Origin: Cryomorphaceae bacterium
Lineage (GTDB): Bacteria > Bacteroidota > Bacteroidia > Flavobacteriales_G > Salibacteraceae
Reading direction: 5' to 3'
Assembly: GCA_003564735.1 (NCBI GenBank)
Contig: PXEK01000094.1
Span: 1-7,623, forward strand
Length of the DNA stretch: 7,623 bases
Positions 6,929 to 7,623 of this stretch are shown here, one piece after another. The notes under the pieces are model-generated. The model saw only the letters and a program-made list of their open reading frames with translations. It searched no databases and was not told the DNA's origin. Made by a program: the position numbers and the translations under genes. Each line of letters opens with the position of its first letter. The first letter of the stretch is position 1.

Positions 6929-6936
6929 CAAAAGTA
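6929..6936 (-). promoter_or_regulatory. Predicted distal -7 element for proS
   Basis: TACTTTTG on the minus strand matches TAnnTTTG and is the same octamer as the metK -7 element. No TTG lies at the normal -33 distance, so it may be weak. A start near 6924 would give a leader of about 190 bases that includes both arms of the 11-bp inverted repeat. Confidence 0.4.
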
Positions 6937-7083
6937 ATGAAAACGGGAAATGAGCGTCGCGAAAGACTATCATTTTTGGAGAATCTATCGTTTTTAATGT
7001 TTTTAAACGGTATAAACTGAACCCCGGCATGGTTTTTTGGGTTATATATATAATGTATAACTTGTTTTGGTTATAAAACCCTC

Positions 7084-7114
7084 TTGCGAGGTCACCGAGA
7101 ATATTTTAATTTTG
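7084..7114 (+). promoter_or_regulatory. Predicted promoter of the lipoprotein gene
   Basis: TTG (7084-7086) and TAATTTTG (7107-7114) are 20 bases apart, a good Bacteroidota -33/-7 pair. The -7 element ends only 5 bases before the ATG at 7120, so the mRNA would start at or next to the start codon. Confidence 0.65.
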
Positions 7115-7119
7115 TAGTT

Positions 7120-7623
7120 ATGAAGTACCTCAATTATATATCCGTCTTTCTGCTGTTTTCAGCAGTATTTACATTAAGTTCTTGCTCCTCTTCAAGGCCT
7201 GTTGCCCAAGGAGGTTATGAATTTGATGACATCTATTTTTCATCAGCCGACCACAGTTTTTCTGATTTTGACGCGCAAGCAGATGCCGGCGATGGTGACT
7301 ATTATGACCCTAACGCTCGACAAGTTCCACGAGAGGAACTTTCAAGAGGTCAATCTCGAGGTAATTTCAATAATCCCGGAATGTACAACAGAGGCATAAG
7401 TCCATATACCAATATGGGTATGGGAATTGGTTACAGTCGTTTTGGCGGCGGATTCGGCCCCGGAATGGGAATGATGGGAATGGGCATAGGTTTTGGCGAC
7501 CCTTTTATGCGACACGGCATGATGCGTGGTGGAGGAATGTGGGGTTATGATCCCTTCATGCGACCATGGGGAATGAACAGATTCGGCATGGGCATGGGAT
7601 ACGGCATGGGCATGGGCATGCAC
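7120..7623 (+). CDS. Lipoprotein with Met/Gly-rich C-terminal region, 3' end outside the window
   Basis: The frame is open from ATG 7120 to the last base, 168 residues without a stop. Residues 1-22 form a lipoprotein signal: M-K start, hydrophobic core, then lipobox LSSC with C22 as the lipidated cysteine. SSSRP follows, with no acidic retention signal, so an outer-membrane location is plausible. Residues 33-63 are acidic and aromatic (YEFDDIYFSSADHSFSDFD, later DYYDP). From about residue 81 the chain is low-complexity, dominated by Gly and Met with scattered Phe, Tyr, Trp and Arg; I count 18 Met in residues 88-168, ending in repeated GM dipeptides. I cannot assign a function. Metal (copper) binding through Met clusters or a structural or adhesive surface role are guesses only. 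The antisense frame here reads His/Ala-rich but is a reflection of GGCATG repeats. Confidence 0.85.
   Translation, partial: MKYLNYISVFLLFSAVFTLSSCSSSRPVAQGGYEFDDIYFSSADHSFSDFDAQADAGDGDYYDPNARQVPREELSRGQSRGNFNNPGMYNRGISPYTNMGMGIGYSRFGGGFGPGMGMMGMGIGFGDPFMRHGMMRGGGMWGYDPFMRPWGMNRFGMGMGYGMGMGMH
7585..7620 (+). repeat. Tandem GGCATG hexamers encoding Gly-Met
   Basis: GGCATG occurs at 7585, 7591, 7603, 7609 and 7615, all in the lipoprotein frame, with one divergent unit (GGATAC, Gly-Tyr) at 7597-7602. Being six bases long, gain or loss of units would change protein length without a frameshift. The array may continue past the window edge. Confidence 0.85.

Larger units (their letters stand above)
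6737..7119. other. Divergent intergenic region between proS and the lipoprotein gene
   Basis: This is a 383-base AT-rich spacer with no credible coding frame. Leftward it holds two candidate proS promoters and an inverted repeat spanning most of the proS leader. Rightward it holds a well-formed promoter directly against the lipoprotein start codon. About 6940-7080 shows nothing I can assign beyond A/T-rich runs, including a TATATATATAA stretch near 7044. I found no complete tRNA or known riboswitch. Confidence 0.65.

Noticed and set aside
7202..7399. Plus-strand short open frame overlapping the lipoprotein in another frame
   Set aside because: It lies inside the lipoprotein gene, has no promoter of its own and no recognisable features.
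7342..7623. Minus-strand open frame rich in His and Ala
   Set aside because: It is the antisense reflection of the Gly/Met-rich lipoprotein (GGCATG read in reverse gives Ala/His codons). The plus-strand frame has a lipobox and a promoter; the minus frame has neither.

Overview
The window looks like an ordinary chromosomal segment from a Bacteroidota bacterium, most likely of the Flavobacteriia/Cytophagia type. Evidence: several intergenic TAnnTTTG (-7) elements, some with TTG/TTTG about 20 bases upstream; an archaeal/eukaryote-type (type 3) prolyl-tRNA synthetase; a MetK with the longer Bacteroidota-style C-terminus; AT-rich spacers; and a Kdo-containing outer-membrane (LPS) gene set. No rRNA, complete tRNA, CRISPR array, insertion sequence or phage gene was found.

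Layout. Bases 2-1048 (+) are the C-terminal three quarters of a MATE-family multidrug exporter that enters from the left edge. It converges on metK (1045-2313, -), and the two stop codons share a TTAA tetranucleotide. A 340-bp divergent spacer (2314-2653) holds a metK promoter, an operator-like inverted repeat and the promoter and leader of the next operon. That operon (+) is an LptF/LptG-family LPS-transport permease (2654-3742, GTG start) and kdsB (3742-4506), joined by a TAATG stop/start overlap: one gene exports LPS, the other makes the CMP-Kdo needed for its inner core. A short spacer with a hairpin (4507-4561) separates it from a convergent operon (-): proS (5258-6736) followed after 12 bases by an uncharacterised soluble protein of 227 residues (4562-5245). 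A 383-bp divergent spacer (6737-7119) holds one or two proS promoters, a widely spaced 11-bp inverted repeat, and the promoter of the last gene. That gene, a lipoprotein with a very Met/Gly-rich tail (7120 to the right edge, +), is cut by the window end and appears to be leaderless or nearly so.

Most genes are housekeeping (SAM synthesis, LPS assembly, Pro-tRNA charging). The less explained parts are a G8 tract inside the LPS permease where slippage either way truncates the protein, the Met/Gly-rich lipoprotein, the unknown gene tied to proS, and the paired elements in the two divergent spacers. I see no convincing multi-gene novel system.
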